Assembly: GCA_016287755.1 (NCBI GenBank)
Contig: JAEEWT010000009.1
Coordinates: forward strand, 62,001-126,000
Direction of reading: 5' to 3'
Length of the DNA stretch: 64,000 nucleotides
From: Prevotella sp.
GTDB taxonomy: Bacteria > Bacteroidota > Bacteroidia > Bacteroidales > Bacteroidaceae
Shown: piece by piece, positions 14,791-23,360 of the stretch
How the letters are laid out: each line of letters begins with the position of its first letter
Position numbering within the stretch: position 1 is the first letter of the stretch
The notes under the pieces: generated by a model
What the model saw: only the letters and a program-made list of their open reading frames with translations
Told to the model about the DNA's origin: nothing
Database searches by the model: none
Program-made: the position numbers and the translations under genes

Positions 14791-17166
14791 TTACTGATTC
14801 TTTACCAATCGTACCTCATAGATCTCTCCGATCTGCTTGCGCGGTTTAGCCACAAACTTTACACGTACTTGCTGCTTCCCCTTGAGTAGTTCGGCAGGGA
14901 TGGGGTAAGTTTCGTACTTAAACTCAGAGATGCGGTACTTACCCGTGTTGTTCACTTCCTTCACCAGTACGTCATCCACGAAGATGTCGAACTCGTGGGT
15001 CTTCCATTCGCCCACGCCCCAGTATTTGAGTCGCAGGGATAGCTCGGTCTGTCCACCGGTCTGCATCAAGTAACTGAAGAAATGACCGTCGCTGGCATCA
15101 CGGAAGAATACATCGTTGGAGTTACCCGTCTGTGAGCGGTCGGTCTCCATCTTATGATCGGTCTCGGGCTGCTGCTCGCCGGGCTGCACCTTATCCACCG
15201 TTCTTGCCTCCAGCGCCTGACGTTCCTGTTCCTCCTTGGCCAGTCCGTCAAGATAAGCCTTGTAGCTATCCTCAGAAAGGGCCAGCCAGTACATCATGTA
15301 ACGACTGTCGTGAATCTCGAAGAAGGGCTGCAGTTCGCTGCGGATACCATTCTCCATCTTCGTGCTCAGCGTGAAATGCAGCGGCTTACCGGCAACGGCA
15401 GTCAGCTGATTGGCAATGTCGTTGATATTATCGTTGATGAGGATCGGTGCCTCGTTGATGGGCAGCTTCTTACCGCTGGCATACTGTCCGAACCTACTGT
15501 CGTCAGCAATCAGGTGGGCCAGGTCCTCTGTGCCCGTCTTCATTCCGAGCAGGATAGGACCGTGCATCAAGGCGATGTACTGCGGTACGTTGGGCAGGTA
15601 TTTGATGCTGTTGTGCATGGGGAAGGTGATGTCAACGACGTCGCCCTTCTTCCACTGGCGGTCGATGGTAACATACGATGACGGACCGCTGATGATCTTG
15701 ACCGTCTGTCCGTTGACCTTCACTGAGAACTGTCCGGGCTTCACCCATCCTGGATAGCGCACCAGCAGAGGGAACTTACCCTTTCCTTGTACGATGGTGA
15801 TTCTGCTTGTTTCTGCATAGGGGAATCCTGTCTCCTGACGCAGTGTCAACCCCTTCTCTTTCCAGTTCAGCTCAGATGCCACGAAGAGGTTCACATAGAG
15901 GGCATCATCCACATGGGTATAGATAAACTGTCCGTACTTACTGTGGTTCTCCATACCTGTTCCCACGCAGCACCACATGGCTTCGTTGGGGGCCGAGTAG
16001 TTACGGTAATGACGAGGACGGGCTGGGGTGAAATACACATAGCCGCCATGCTCAGGATGCTGCGACGAGAGGATGTGGTTGAAGGTAGCCAGCTCGTAGT
16101 AGTCGGCATAGCGTGCCTCGGGATTGCGGCGGTGCAGGTCTTCCGTCAGCTTCAGCATGTTATTGGTGTTACAGGTTTCCGGACCGTCGATATCGTTGAT
16201 GAAATCCGTGCAGGCTTCCTTGCTGGGGAAGTGCTCGCGGCGTGAGTTACCACCAAAGGCTAATGAGCGTTCACCAGTGACGATATCCCAGAAGAAATCG
16301 GCTGCCTGGTGATAGGTCTCGTTGCTGCTCAGCTCGCTGATACGCTCGAAACCCACTACCTTCGGCACCTGCGTGTTGGCATGCATATTGTCCAGGTTAT
16401 CCTGGCGCTGCGACATGGGCGTGAGCAGTCGGCGGTGCGAGAACCGCTTGGCCACGTCAAGGTATTTCTTGTCCTTGGTAATGGCGTAGGCATCCACCAG
16501 CACCTCGTTCATACCGCCGTGCTCGTTGCCCAGCATGTTTTCCATCTGGGCGTCAGAAAGTCCTGCGGTTAGGTCGATGGCCCAGTCGCAGAAACCCAGG
16601 AAGAGTGTCTTAGCCTGTTCGTTACCGCAGTAGAGCCACGCATCGCGCAGACCTGCATACATCTTATGAATATTATAGAAAGGAGCCCAAGAACCGAAGT
16701 AAGTCCTGAATTCCCCCTTCTTGAAGGTTGACCAGATGCGCTCGCTGTTAGGCATACCGCCCACATAGCCCTTACCCCAGTCGGGATGGTTCTTCATGTT
16801 CGCATCGGCACATTCCTGTAGCTCACTGATCATATACAGCATGCGCTTACGGCACTCCTCATTGCCCGTGGCGGCATTCATGGCCATGGCCGTGAGGTAA
16901 TGACCGCCCACATGACCGTCCAGACCGTCCCAGTTGGGATAGGCCTTGGCCTTCGGGGTGAGTCCTGCCTCCTTACGATAAGGAGCTAACAGTCGGTCAC
17001 AGTCGTACTGCAACAAGGTCTTGATATTCAGGTCGCGTGCCTTTTTCAGCGGACCGTCCAACAAGGTTACGTTGCCAAGGGGAAACTCATCGGCATAGAG
17101 CTTGTCTTGTGCCTTAGTGGCCGTACCAACGAGTAACAGAGCGGTGAGGATAACGAGTTTCTTCAT
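14791..17166 (-). CDS. GH127-type (DUF1680) beta-L-arabinofuranosidase-like enzyme
   Basis: This 791-residue secreted protein has a signal peptide of about 19 residues and an (alpha/alpha) barrel. Conserved sites include GGHYLTAMA, NEHGGMNE, the ETCNTNNM segment and MWCCVGTGMENHSKYG. In the family, the Glu-x-Cys and Cys-Cys residues bind zinc, and one Cys of the CC pair is the nucleophile; all are present. The C-terminal beta domains (about 530-791) include a carbohydrate-binding-like end. It probably removes beta-L-arabinofuranose from plant glycans. It is the second gene of a unit headed by a lipoprotein flavodoxin, with a 14-base gap. Confidence 0.85.
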   Translation of the reverse strand: MKKLVILTALLLVGTATKAQDKLYADEFPLGNVTLLDGPLKKARDLNIKTLLQYDCDRLLAPYRKEAGLTPKAKAYPNWDGLDGHVGGHYLTAMAMNAATGNEECRKRMLYMISELQECADANMKNHPDWGKGYVGGMPNSERIWSTFKKGEFRTYFGSWAPFYNIHKMYAGLRDAWLYCGNEQAKTLFLGFCDWAIDLTAGLSDAQMENMLGNEHGGMNEVLVDAYAITKDKKYLDVAKRFSHRRLLTPMSQRQDNLDNMHANTQVPKVVGFERISELSSNETYHQAADFFWDIVTGERSLAFGGNSRREHFPSKEACTDFINDIDGPETCNTNNMLKLTEDLHRRNPEARYADYYELATFNHILSSQHPEHGGYVYFTPARPRHYRNYSAPNEAMWCCVGTGMENHSKYGQFIYTHVDDALYVNLFVASELNWKEKGLTLRQETGFPYAETSRITIVQGKGKFPLLVRYPGWVKPGQFSVKVNGQTVKIISGPSSYVTIDRQWKKGDVVDITFPMHNSIKYLPNVPQYIALMHGPILLGMKTGTEDLAHLIADDSRFGQYASGKKLPINEAPILINDNINDIANQLTAVAGKPLHFTLSTKMENGIRSELQPFFEIHDSRYMMYWLALSEDSYKAYLDGLAKEEQERQALEARTVDKVQPGEQQPETDHKMETDRSQTGNSNDVFFRDASDGHFFSYLMQTGGQTELSLRLKYWGVGEWKTHEFDIFVDDVLVKEVNNTGKYRISEFKYETYPIPAELLKGKQQVRVKFVAKPRKQIGEIYEVRLVKNQ

Positions 17167-17180
17167 CGTTCGTTCTTTTC

Positions 17181-17981
17181 TTAGCGTACTACCTGTGTGA
17201 ACTCCGGCTTGGCGCCTGCTTCCTTACCCACGGTCACGTAGATGATGGAGTTGGATTCCGATCCGTCCATGCCACGACCCTTCACAATGAACTTATAGTC
17301 TTTGCTGTCAGCTGTTTCACGCTTTCCAACGGTAGATGGTGTGCCCAGCGGGAACTGATAGCTCGAGCAGGCTGCATCGAAGATGGCCTTGTCCTCATCG
17401 GTTACGGGAACCTGCTCAGAGTAGTCGGGCAGCTTCTCCACAGTACCCTCCTTATAGCCGTTCTCCTTCAGGAAGCGATCTACTTCCTTGGCCACGGCAG
17501 CCACTCTTGCTGTGCGAACGCCATAGCCTTCCACCACCTTTGCCTTGGGCAGTGCTTTCTTCAGAGCCTCGGTTGAAGTGTTCAATCCGCCGCTGCCGAA
17601 CGAACAGAATGGTACGATGGTCTTGCCGGCGAAGTCATTCTCTTTCACCAGTGTAGCTATAGGCATGGCATAAGTGCCGAACCAGATGGGGTAGCCCAGG
17701 AAGATCACGTCATAGTCGGCAATCTTCTTCTTCAGCGGTTTCAGAGCAGGCGTCTCACCGCTCTGCATCTCGCGCTGTCCGCGCTGCATGGTTTTCTGGA
17801 AGTCACCTGAATAGGGCTCCACTGCCTCAATACTCTCGATATCTGCACCCAGTTGCTTTTGCAACTCCAGTGCTACTGTTTTGGTTGTTCCGGTCTCTGA
17901 ATAGTAGAGCACCAGGGTTTTCTGTGCATTGCATGCTGTAAATAATGCCATAACTGCAAAAGATAATAATAGCTTTTTCAT
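17181..17981 (-). CDS. Flavodoxin-family lipoprotein
   Basis: This 266-residue protein starts with a lipoprotein signal (lipobox LFTACNAQ, Cys17), so it is anchored outside the cytoplasm. Residues 20-175 are a flavodoxin fold with the FMN phosphate loop YSETGTTK, the aromatic loop GYPIWFGTY and FCSFGSGG. The C-terminal 80 residues are an added, unrecognised domain. Exported flavodoxins are unusual because the electron donor must also act outside. It is first in the unit with GH127. Promoter TATCTTTG is at 18015-18022, with CAAA (-33) at 18043-18046. Confidence 0.85.
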   Translation of the reverse strand: MKKLLLSFAVMALFTACNAQKTLVLYYSETGTTKTVALELQKQLGADIESIEAVEPYSGDFQKTMQRGQREMQSGETPALKPLKKKIADYDVIFLGYPIWFGTYAMPIATLVKENDFAGKTIVPFCSFGSGGLNTSTEALKKALPKAKVVEGYGVRTARVAAVAKEVDRFLKENGYKEGTVEKLPDYSEQVPVTDEDKAIFDAACSSYQFPLGTPSTVGKRETADSKDYKFIVKGRGMDGSESNSIIYVTVGKEAGAKPEFTQVVR

Positions 17982-18014
17982 AAGATGATGTTATTTAATG
18001 ATTCAATTTGATTG

Positions 18015-18046
18015 CAAAGATACAACAATAAATCTTAACAGCCAAA
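18015..18046 (-). promoter_or_regulatory. Bacteroidota promoter of the flavodoxin-GH127 unit
   Basis: The -7 box is CAAAGATA (plus strand, 18015-18022) and the -33 box is CAAA (18043-18046), 20 bases apart. This is one of the best-spaced promoters in the window. Confidence 0.75.
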
Positions 18047-18137
18047 TCTTTCCAACAACTCTTTAGGGCGGGTTTCTGGCAAAGGAGCGGTTATTTAATA
18101 ATTATACACTCTTATGCATATAAATACCTGGTGCCTT

Positions 18138-18201
18138 AAACGCTGGGAGAGAAAACGTCAAACGCTGGGAGTGATCAAGGCATTTACTCCCTCCAAATGC
18201 C
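18138..18201. repeat. 22-nt direct duplication and small inverted repeat in an intergenic region
   Basis: AAACGCTGGGAG recurs at 18138 and 18160, exactly 22 bases apart. It is followed by GGCATTT (18179-18185) and AAATGCC (18195-18201) as an inverted pair. The region has no coding potential. Confidence 0.5.
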
Positions 18202-18296
18202 ATACTCTCTAAATGCCCTGTTTTTGTACTGTATAAAAATGCATTGTTATTAGTGGTTCAATGGGGCACATGACGCACATTTGTTTCTAAAATACC

Positions 18297-18429
18297 CCAA
18301 CATCTAACCTAACATGCCTGAAACGCCCTACCACAAAGGGCTTGACACAGGTTAGATGTTTGAACAACATCTAACCCGTCTCAAACCCTTTGCACATCGA
18401 TGTTTCAAGAGATTTGGGTTAGATGTTGG
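18297..18429. repeat. 133-bp concentric palindrome made of two mirrored hairpins
   Basis: The 11-bp motif AACATCTAACC and its complement alternate four times (18299-18309, 18350-18360, 18366-18376, 18417-18427). Each half (62 bp) is a hairpin with an approximately 40-nt loop, and the second half is the inverted copy of the first. Outer arms, inner arms and the CAAAGGG/CCCTTTG pair are all centred at 18363. The architecture resembles a REPIN or small MITE. No transposase is nearby. Confidence 0.8.
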
Positions 18430-18430
18430 C

Positions 18431-18467
18431 AAGAAAAACCCTTCTACCAGTAATGGCAGAAGGGTGG
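18431..18467 (-). terminator. Terminator of the uxuAB unit
   Basis: Read on the minus strand, a stem of AGAAGGG pairs (plus strand CCCTTCT at 18439-18445 and AGAAGGG at 18459-18465) and is followed by TTTTTC. It lies about 30 bases past the uxuB stop codon. Confidence 0.8.
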
Positions 18468-18493
18468 TATAAGAGGTAATAATATTGTTTCCT

Positions 18494-20080
18494 TTATCGC
18501 GCCGTTACATATTTATGTAAGGTGGCACGTACAGCACCGAAGTCGGCATAGAGCTCCTTGACCATTCCTTCGATCTGCTCGCCAAGACCGGCCTCGTAGA
18601 GATCAACAGCGAAGATGTCCTTGCGACTGTACAATTGGCGCAGACAGCTGTAGTCCTGATCTTTCTTTCCGATTTCCAGCGGAGCAACGATGGTCTGCAG
18701 CTCCTCCAGCAGCGGATCGGGAGATGGTGTGAACGGCGTTCCATCATCCTGGATGCCTTTCAGATAGCGGGCATAGCCAGCCAGTGTGAGGGGGATAAGG
18801 ATGAGGTTCGACATGTCCAGACCGCGTGCGATGTATTTCTTGATGGTCTCACCGAAACGGATGGGCAGCTTCTGACTGGTGTCTGAGGCTATTCGCTGGG
18901 GAGCATCGGGCATGAAGGGGTTGGGCAGACGACGGTTGATAACGGCACCGATAAACTCGTAAGGGTTCAGCACGCCAGGATCGGTAACAACGGGCATGGC
19001 TTCCATATAACCGATTTTCTGGATGAACGAACGTAGATCGTCATCGGCCATCTCAGCACTGATCAGGGTGTAGCCCAACATGCAGCCATAGATAGCCATG
19101 GCGGTGTGAAGCGGATTCAGACAGGTGGTCACCTTCATGGTCTCCACCTGGTCAACGGTCTCGCGGGTGGTATAGAGCGCACCGCCCAGATGGAGTGGCG
19201 GTCGACCGTTGGTATAGTTGTCTTCGATGACAAGATACTGCACTTCCTCGGCATTCACGAAAGGTGCCGTGAAGGTGTGTTTCTCTGTCTCGATATAGTC
19301 ATTATCCTCAAAGCCGTCGGCTGCCAGCATCTCCTTCACCTTCTCGTGGGGGCGGGGAGTGATCTTGTCGATCATCGACCAAGGGAAGGTAATCTTCGTT
19401 TCATCCTTCAGATAGTCGAGGAAGGCAGCAGGAACCAGTCCGTCGTTCACCCAGCGTTCAGCATAGGCAAAGACACCGGCTTTCACCTTATCGCCGTTGT
19501 GCGAACAGTTGTCCATCGACTGGATGGTAAGGGGCAGCAATCCGGCATTAAAGCGTTCGTACAGCAATGCTGTAACCTTACCCATGGCGAAGACGGGCTT
19601 CATGCCGCGAGCCAGGTCGGCCTCGTTGAAGGTATAGCCTTTCTCCGTGATGGTGAAGGAGATCATCTGCAACGTGGGGTTCTTGAAGATCTCCACAAGA
19701 CGGTTCCAGTCGTTAAACTGATAATCAGCCTTCAAGGCCTCTGTTACTGAGGCGATGACCTTCTTCTCGATGGTGCCTGTTGACTGCAGACTAACCAGTA
19801 GCGAGAGGTTGTTGTAGGGAGTGTATGCCTTGTCGATAACCTCGAAGTCGAAGGTTTCAGCAACGATCACACCACGGTCGTACTTGCCCGTGTTCAGCGC
19901 ATCGTTAAGGATGGCTGCGGGGAAGGCGCGGAAGATGTTTCCGCCACCGAAGTGTACCCATGTGGGTTCCTTGGCAGTCTTTTCGCGTACTGCCTTGATG
20001 TCAAACTGGGGAAGCTGGTATCCTTTGGCTTCCCATGCTGCGGCATTGTAATTGCCGGAGAATATATCTGTAAGTTTCAT
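18494..20080 (-). CDS. uxuB: Fructuronate reductase (mannitol dehydrogenase family)
   Basis: This 528-residue cytoplasmic oxidoreductase interconverts D-fructuronate and D-mannonate with NAD(H) in glucuronate breakdown. The N-terminal Rossmann region contains VHFGGGNIFRAF, and the family segment around MDNCSHNGD follows. The CLNPLHTA motif holds the catalytic-domain signature (K-x4-N-x2-H-like in the family). The length suits UxuB of Bacteroidota. It follows uxuA with a 48-base spacer containing 9-nt repeats, and a terminator follows. Confidence 0.9.
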   Translation of the reverse strand: MKLTDIFSGNYNAAAWEAKGYQLPQFDIKAVREKTAKEPTWVHFGGGNIFRAFPAAILNDALNTGKYDRGVIVAETFDFEVIDKAYTPYNNLSLLVSLQSTGTIEKKVIASVTEALKADYQFNDWNRLVEIFKNPTLQMISFTITEKGYTFNEADLARGMKPVFAMGKVTALLYERFNAGLLPLTIQSMDNCSHNGDKVKAGVFAYAERWVNDGLVPAAFLDYLKDETKITFPWSMIDKITPRPHEKVKEMLAADGFEDNDYIETEKHTFTAPFVNAEEVQYLVIEDNYTNGRPPLHLGGALYTTRETVDQVETMKVTTCLNPLHTAMAIYGCMLGYTLISAEMADDDLRSFIQKIGYMEAMPVVTDPGVLNPYEFIGAVINRRLPNPFMPDAPQRIASDTSQKLPIRFGETIKKYIARGLDMSNLILIPLTLAGYARYLKGIQDDGTPFTPSPDPLLEELQTIVAPLEIGKKDQDYSCLRQLYSRKDIFAVDLYEAGLGEQIEGMVKELYADFGAVRATLHKYVTAR

Positions 20081-20087
20081 TTTAATG

Positions 20088-20123
20088 GGGTTGATGGGCT
20101 AAATAGGGTTAATGGGCTAAATA
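20088..20123. repeat. Tandem 9/18-nt repeat in the uxuA-uxuB spacer
   Basis: Two near-identical 18-nt units (one mismatch), each splitting into two related 9-mers (TAGCCCATT and AACCCTATT on the coding strand). They fill most of the 48-base intercistronic spacer. Confidence 0.75.
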
Positions 20124-20128
20124 GTCTT

Positions 20129-21382
20129 CTAATCGAAGAAGCCGGGTTGTTTGTATTCGATGCCCAGCTCGCGGTCGACGGTAGCAAGGATTCCCTGTAC
20201 CTGTCCGAGGGCGAACATTCGTCCTAAGAGGGTGTAGCCAGCATTATGACCATGACTGGATTCATCCATGATGCCGCCGGGCTCGTCGGTGAAGGTCATA
20301 CCATGGTCAACACGCATGGGGAGCTGCGGGTTCTCTTGCTCGAAGATGCGGGCGAGCTCGATGAGGTCGGCACGACCGCCCAGATGCGACGCTTCGGTGA
20401 AGTCGCCGTTGGGGAAGATATGACAGGAGCGGAGGTGTACGAAATGGGTGCGCGAGGCAAACTTCTTAGCCATCTCCACCACGTTGTTATAGGCTCCAGC
20501 TGACAGTGAGCCGGCACAGAAGGTAAGACCATTGTGCTTGTTGGGTACGGCATTGAGGAACCACTGGATATCCTCCTCGGTACGGACGATACGCGGCAGT
20601 CCGAGAATCTCGATGGGGGGATCGTCGGGATGAACGCACATATTCATGTCGCATTCCTCGCAAGTAGGCATGATGGCCTCCAGGAAATACTTCATGTTGG
20701 CACGGAGCTGTGCCTTGTCGATACCTTTGTAAAGGTCGAGGAAATCGCGGAACTTCTGGATGGGAGCATCGTCGTTCTCACTGAAGTTTCCGCTGACGAA
20801 GCCTTGTGTCTTGATGATGATCGTCTCCACCAGCTGGTGATCCTTCTCGGGCGTCATGGTCTTGGCCAGTTCATCTGCCTCAGCCAGGACACTTCGCCCT
20901 TTGCCTACACTTTCGGGGAACTGGAACTTCGCCCATTCCTCACGGGCACCTTCACGCTTCAGGATATAGATGTCGAAGTAGGCGAACTCAGCATAGTTGA
21001 AATACAGGTTCGTGGAGCCGTTGGGATTGGCATGCAGCAAATCCGTGCGGGCCCAGTCGAGCACAGGCATGAAGTTATAGCAAATGGTGTGGATGCCCTC
21101 TGCCGAGAGGTTGCGCAGACTCTCCTTATAGACCTCGATCTGCTGGTCGCGGTCGGGTCCGCCATATTTGATGGTTTCCACTACGGGCAGTGATTCAACC
21201 ACACTCCATCGCATGCCGTAGCTCTCGATATACTCACGTAAGTCGCGAATCTTCTCGCGGGTCCATACCTCACCAAGAGGTACATCATGCAAGGCTGTTA
21301 CAATACCTTCAACTCCGATTTGTCTTAGCATGGCAAGGGTGATCTTGTCTTTCTTGCCAAACCATCTCCATGTTCTTTCCAT
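20129..21382 (-). CDS. uxuA: Mannonate dehydratase
   Basis: This 417-residue enzyme dehydrates D-mannonate to 2-keto-3-deoxygluconate. Family signatures include MERTWRWFG at the start, the metal-site segments MNMCVHPDDPP, FCAGSLSAG and HLRSCH, and the end MRVDHG with DGHT-like SHGHNAGYT. It heads uxuAB, so the unit converts fructuronate through mannonate to KDG. The isomerase, KDG kinase and aldolase are not in this window. A TACCTTTG box is at 21414-21421. Confidence 0.95.
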   Translation of the reverse strand: MERTWRWFGKKDKITLAMLRQIGVEGIVTALHDVPLGEVWTREKIRDLREYIESYGMRWSVVESLPVVETIKYGGPDRDQQIEVYKESLRNLSAEGIHTICYNFMPVLDWARTDLLHANPNGSTNLYFNYAEFAYFDIYILKREGAREEWAKFQFPESVGKGRSVLAEADELAKTMTPEKDHQLVETIIIKTQGFVSGNFSENDDAPIQKFRDFLDLYKGIDKAQLRANMKYFLEAIMPTCEECDMNMCVHPDDPPIEILGLPRIVRTEEDIQWFLNAVPNKHNGLTFCAGSLSAGAYNNVVEMAKKFASRTHFVHLRSCHIFPNGDFTEASHLGGRADLIELARIFEQENPQLPMRVDHGMTFTDEPGGIMDESSHGHNAGYTLLGRMFALGQVQGILATVDRELGIEYKQPGFFD

Positions 21383-21413
21383 AAATACAGTCTATGATTC
21401 TTAAGTTGTTTGC

Positions 21414-21421
21414 AAAGGTAA
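21414..21421 (-). promoter_or_regulatory. Bacteroidota -7 box for uxuAB
   Basis: CAAAGGTA on the plus strand equals TACCTTTG on the minus strand, 31 bases before the uxuA start. Confidence 0.65.
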
Positions 21422-21500
21422 CAATATTACGTCTTTTCTTGTTAGCTCGTCTTCCAAAAATAGGAAGAATTATACAAATAGAATGCTTTTTGACACAAAA

Positions 21501-21971
21501 CTATTCGTGGTGGTAGGGTTCTCCTTTGATGATGGTGCAGGCGCGGTATAGCTGTTCAACGAAAATCATTCTCACCATCTGGTGCGAGAAAGTCATCTTG
21601 GAGAGCGAGAGCTGTTCGTTGCAACGCCGATAGACGGCAGGGGAGAAACCGTAGGGACCACCGATGACGAAGATCAGTCGTCTGACAGTCTGCTGCTTCT
21701 TCTGGATCCATGTCGCAAACTCGATGCTGCGCAGTTCCTTACCATGCTCGTCGAGCAACACCAGGAAATCCTGTTCCTGCACCTGTTTCAGGATCAGCTC
21801 ACCTTCCCGTTCTTTCTGTTGTTCCTCGCTCAGGTTTTTGTTGTTCTTCAGTTCGGGAATGGTAACGAGCTCGAAAGGCATGTAGTGCCCGAGGCGTTCC
21901 ACATAGTCGTCAACACATGCACCGATGTGTTTGTTGACGGTCTTGCCGACCAATACCAGTACCGTCTTCAT
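21501..21971 (-). CDS. rlmH: 23S rRNA (pseudouridine1915-N3)-methyltransferase
   Basis: This 156-residue SPOUT-class enzyme has the typical length. The SAM-binding knot region is FVIGGPYGFSP, and the end LSLSKMTFSHQMVRMIFVEQLYRA is the family signature. It methylates helix 69 of 23S rRNA on the 70S ribosome. Its start overlaps the DUF4491 stop by four bases, so the two are translationally coupled. Confidence 0.95.
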   Translation of the reverse strand: MKTVLVLVGKTVNKHIGACVDDYVERLGHYMPFELVTIPELKNNKNLSEEQQKEREGELILKQVQEQDFLVLLDEHGKELRSIEFATWIQKKQQTVRRLIFVIGGPYGFSPAVYRRCNEQLSLSKMTFSHQMVRMIFVEQLYRACTIIKGEPYHHE

Positions 21972-22375
21972 GACGGGAGGTCTTTATAGTTAGCAGGGTG
22001 TTTCTTCGCATCTTTACAGACAGGGCACAGACTCTCGTCGCTGGCAATGCCATCATACTCGTGCTTCCGTTTCGGGTTCATGGGGAACCATCCCTTCTGA
22101 ACACGTTTCTTTTGGGCAAACAGTTCACCGATTCCCCAGAGGAACGAAGCCCCTGTGACACCCAGAATGGCTGATACGATTATTCCCGTTTTTTCAGAGG
22201 CGAACCAGTTGGGAACGATGAATGCCAGACAGATACAGACAATACCGATCAATAGATATACCCACCAGTATTTCGTCCCAGAGTAATACTCCTGTTTGAT
22301 GACGAGTGGGTGACAGAGTCCGATAATCAGAAACGTGCATACCGCAATGAGCATTCCTGTGAAGTGCAGTTCCAT
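21968..22375 (-). CDS. DUF4491 membrane protein
   Basis: This 135-residue protein has four hydrophobic segments (about residues 5-22, 37-55, 65-80) followed by a soluble tail with a CPVC knuckle and the conserved GWFPMNPKRK stretch. It belongs to the Bacteroidota family DUF4491, whose function is unknown. It sits between prs and rlmH in a tight operon-like run. Confidence 0.8.
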   Translation of the reverse strand: MELHFTGMLIAVCTFLIIGLCHPLVIKQEYYSGTKYWWVYLLIGIVCICLAFIVPNWFASEKTGIIVSAILGVTGASFLWGIGELFAQKKRVQKGWFPMNPKRKHEYDGIASDESLCPVCKDAKKHPANYKDLPS

Positions 22376-22390
22376 GAGATCTATCTGGTA

Positions 22391-23329
22391 TTATACAATA
22401 TATTGGTCGCTGATACTCTTGTTTTCGACAACGCGACGAATGGTATCGGCGAACATCTCAGCTACTGACAGCTGCTTCACCTTAGGACAACGCTGTGCGT
22501 AAGGGATGGAGTCGGTGAAGACAATCTCTTCCAGTGAAGAGTTCTGCACACGGTCGCTGGCAGGACCGCTCATCACGCAGTGACTGGCACAGGCGCGCAC
22601 ACTCTTGGCACCTGCCTCGATCATGATATCGGCAGCCTTGGTGATGGTTCCTGCAGTATCCACCATATCATCAATGATGACCACATTCTTGTCTTTCACG
22701 TCACCGATGATCTGCATCGTGGCCACTACATTAGCACGGGCACGGGTCTTGTTGCAGAGCACCAGGGGTACTCCCAGGAATTTGGCATAGGTGTTGGCAC
22801 GCTTGGAACCGCCTACATCGGGAGAAGCAATCACCAGGTCCTTGAGCTTCAGACTCTGCAGGTAGGGCAGAATCACGCCTGAAGCGTAGAGGTGGTCGAC
22901 AGGGATGTCGAAGAATCCCTGAATCTGATCGGCATGGAGGTCCATGGTAATCACCCGGTCAACGCCGGCCACGCTCAGCAGATCGGCCACCAATTTGGCA
23001 CCGATGCTTACACGGGGCTTATCCTTACGGTCCTGACGGGCCCAGCCGAAATACGGAATGACGGCATTGATGCTTTTGGCCGAGGCGCGTTTGGCGGCAT
23101 CAATCATCAGCAACAACTCCATCAGGTTGTCAGAGTTGGGGAAGGTGCTCTGTACGAGGAAGACGTCACGACCACGGATAGACTGTTCATAAGATACTGC
23201 GAACTCACCGTCAGAGAACTTCGTCATGATCAGTTTGCCCAGCGGGCATCCCAGACTTTGGCAGATACGTTCTGCCAGGTACTTGGTGGCAGTACCTGAG
23301 AATACCATAAAAGAATTGGTGTCAATCAT
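22391..23329 (-). CDS. prs: Ribose-phosphate pyrophosphokinase
   Basis: This 312-residue enzyme makes PRPP from ribose-5-phosphate and ATP. The signatures are clear: FSGTATKYLAERI and KFSDGEF at the start, the metal-binding DLHADQIQGFFDIPVDHL segment, and the PRPP loop VVIIDDMVDTAGTI. The length is normal. It lies in the long leftward run from secA to rlmH, with gaps of 15 and 31 bases to its neighbours. Confidence 0.96.
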   Translation of the reverse strand: MIDTNSFMVFSGTATKYLAERICQSLGCPLGKLIMTKFSDGEFAVSYEQSIRGRDVFLVQSTFPNSDNLMELLLMIDAAKRASAKSINAVIPYFGWARQDRKDKPRVSIGAKLVADLLSVAGVDRVITMDLHADQIQGFFDIPVDHLYASGVILPYLQSLKLKDLVIASPDVGGSKRANTYAKFLGVPLVLCNKTRARANVVATMQIIGDVKDKNVVIIDDMVDTAGTITKAADIMIEAGAKSVRACASHCVMSGPASDRVQNSSLEEIVFTDSIPYAQRCPKVKQLSVAEMFADTIRRVVENKSISDQYIV

Positions 23330-23360
23330 ATATAATCATCAATTATAGAGTGTCATTATC

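Noticed and set aside
18299..18360. Integron attC site
   Set aside because: The ends ATCTAAC and GTTAGAT fit attC core boxes and the length is right, but L boxes, cassettes and an integrase are missing, and the mirrored second copy fits a REPIN-like element better.
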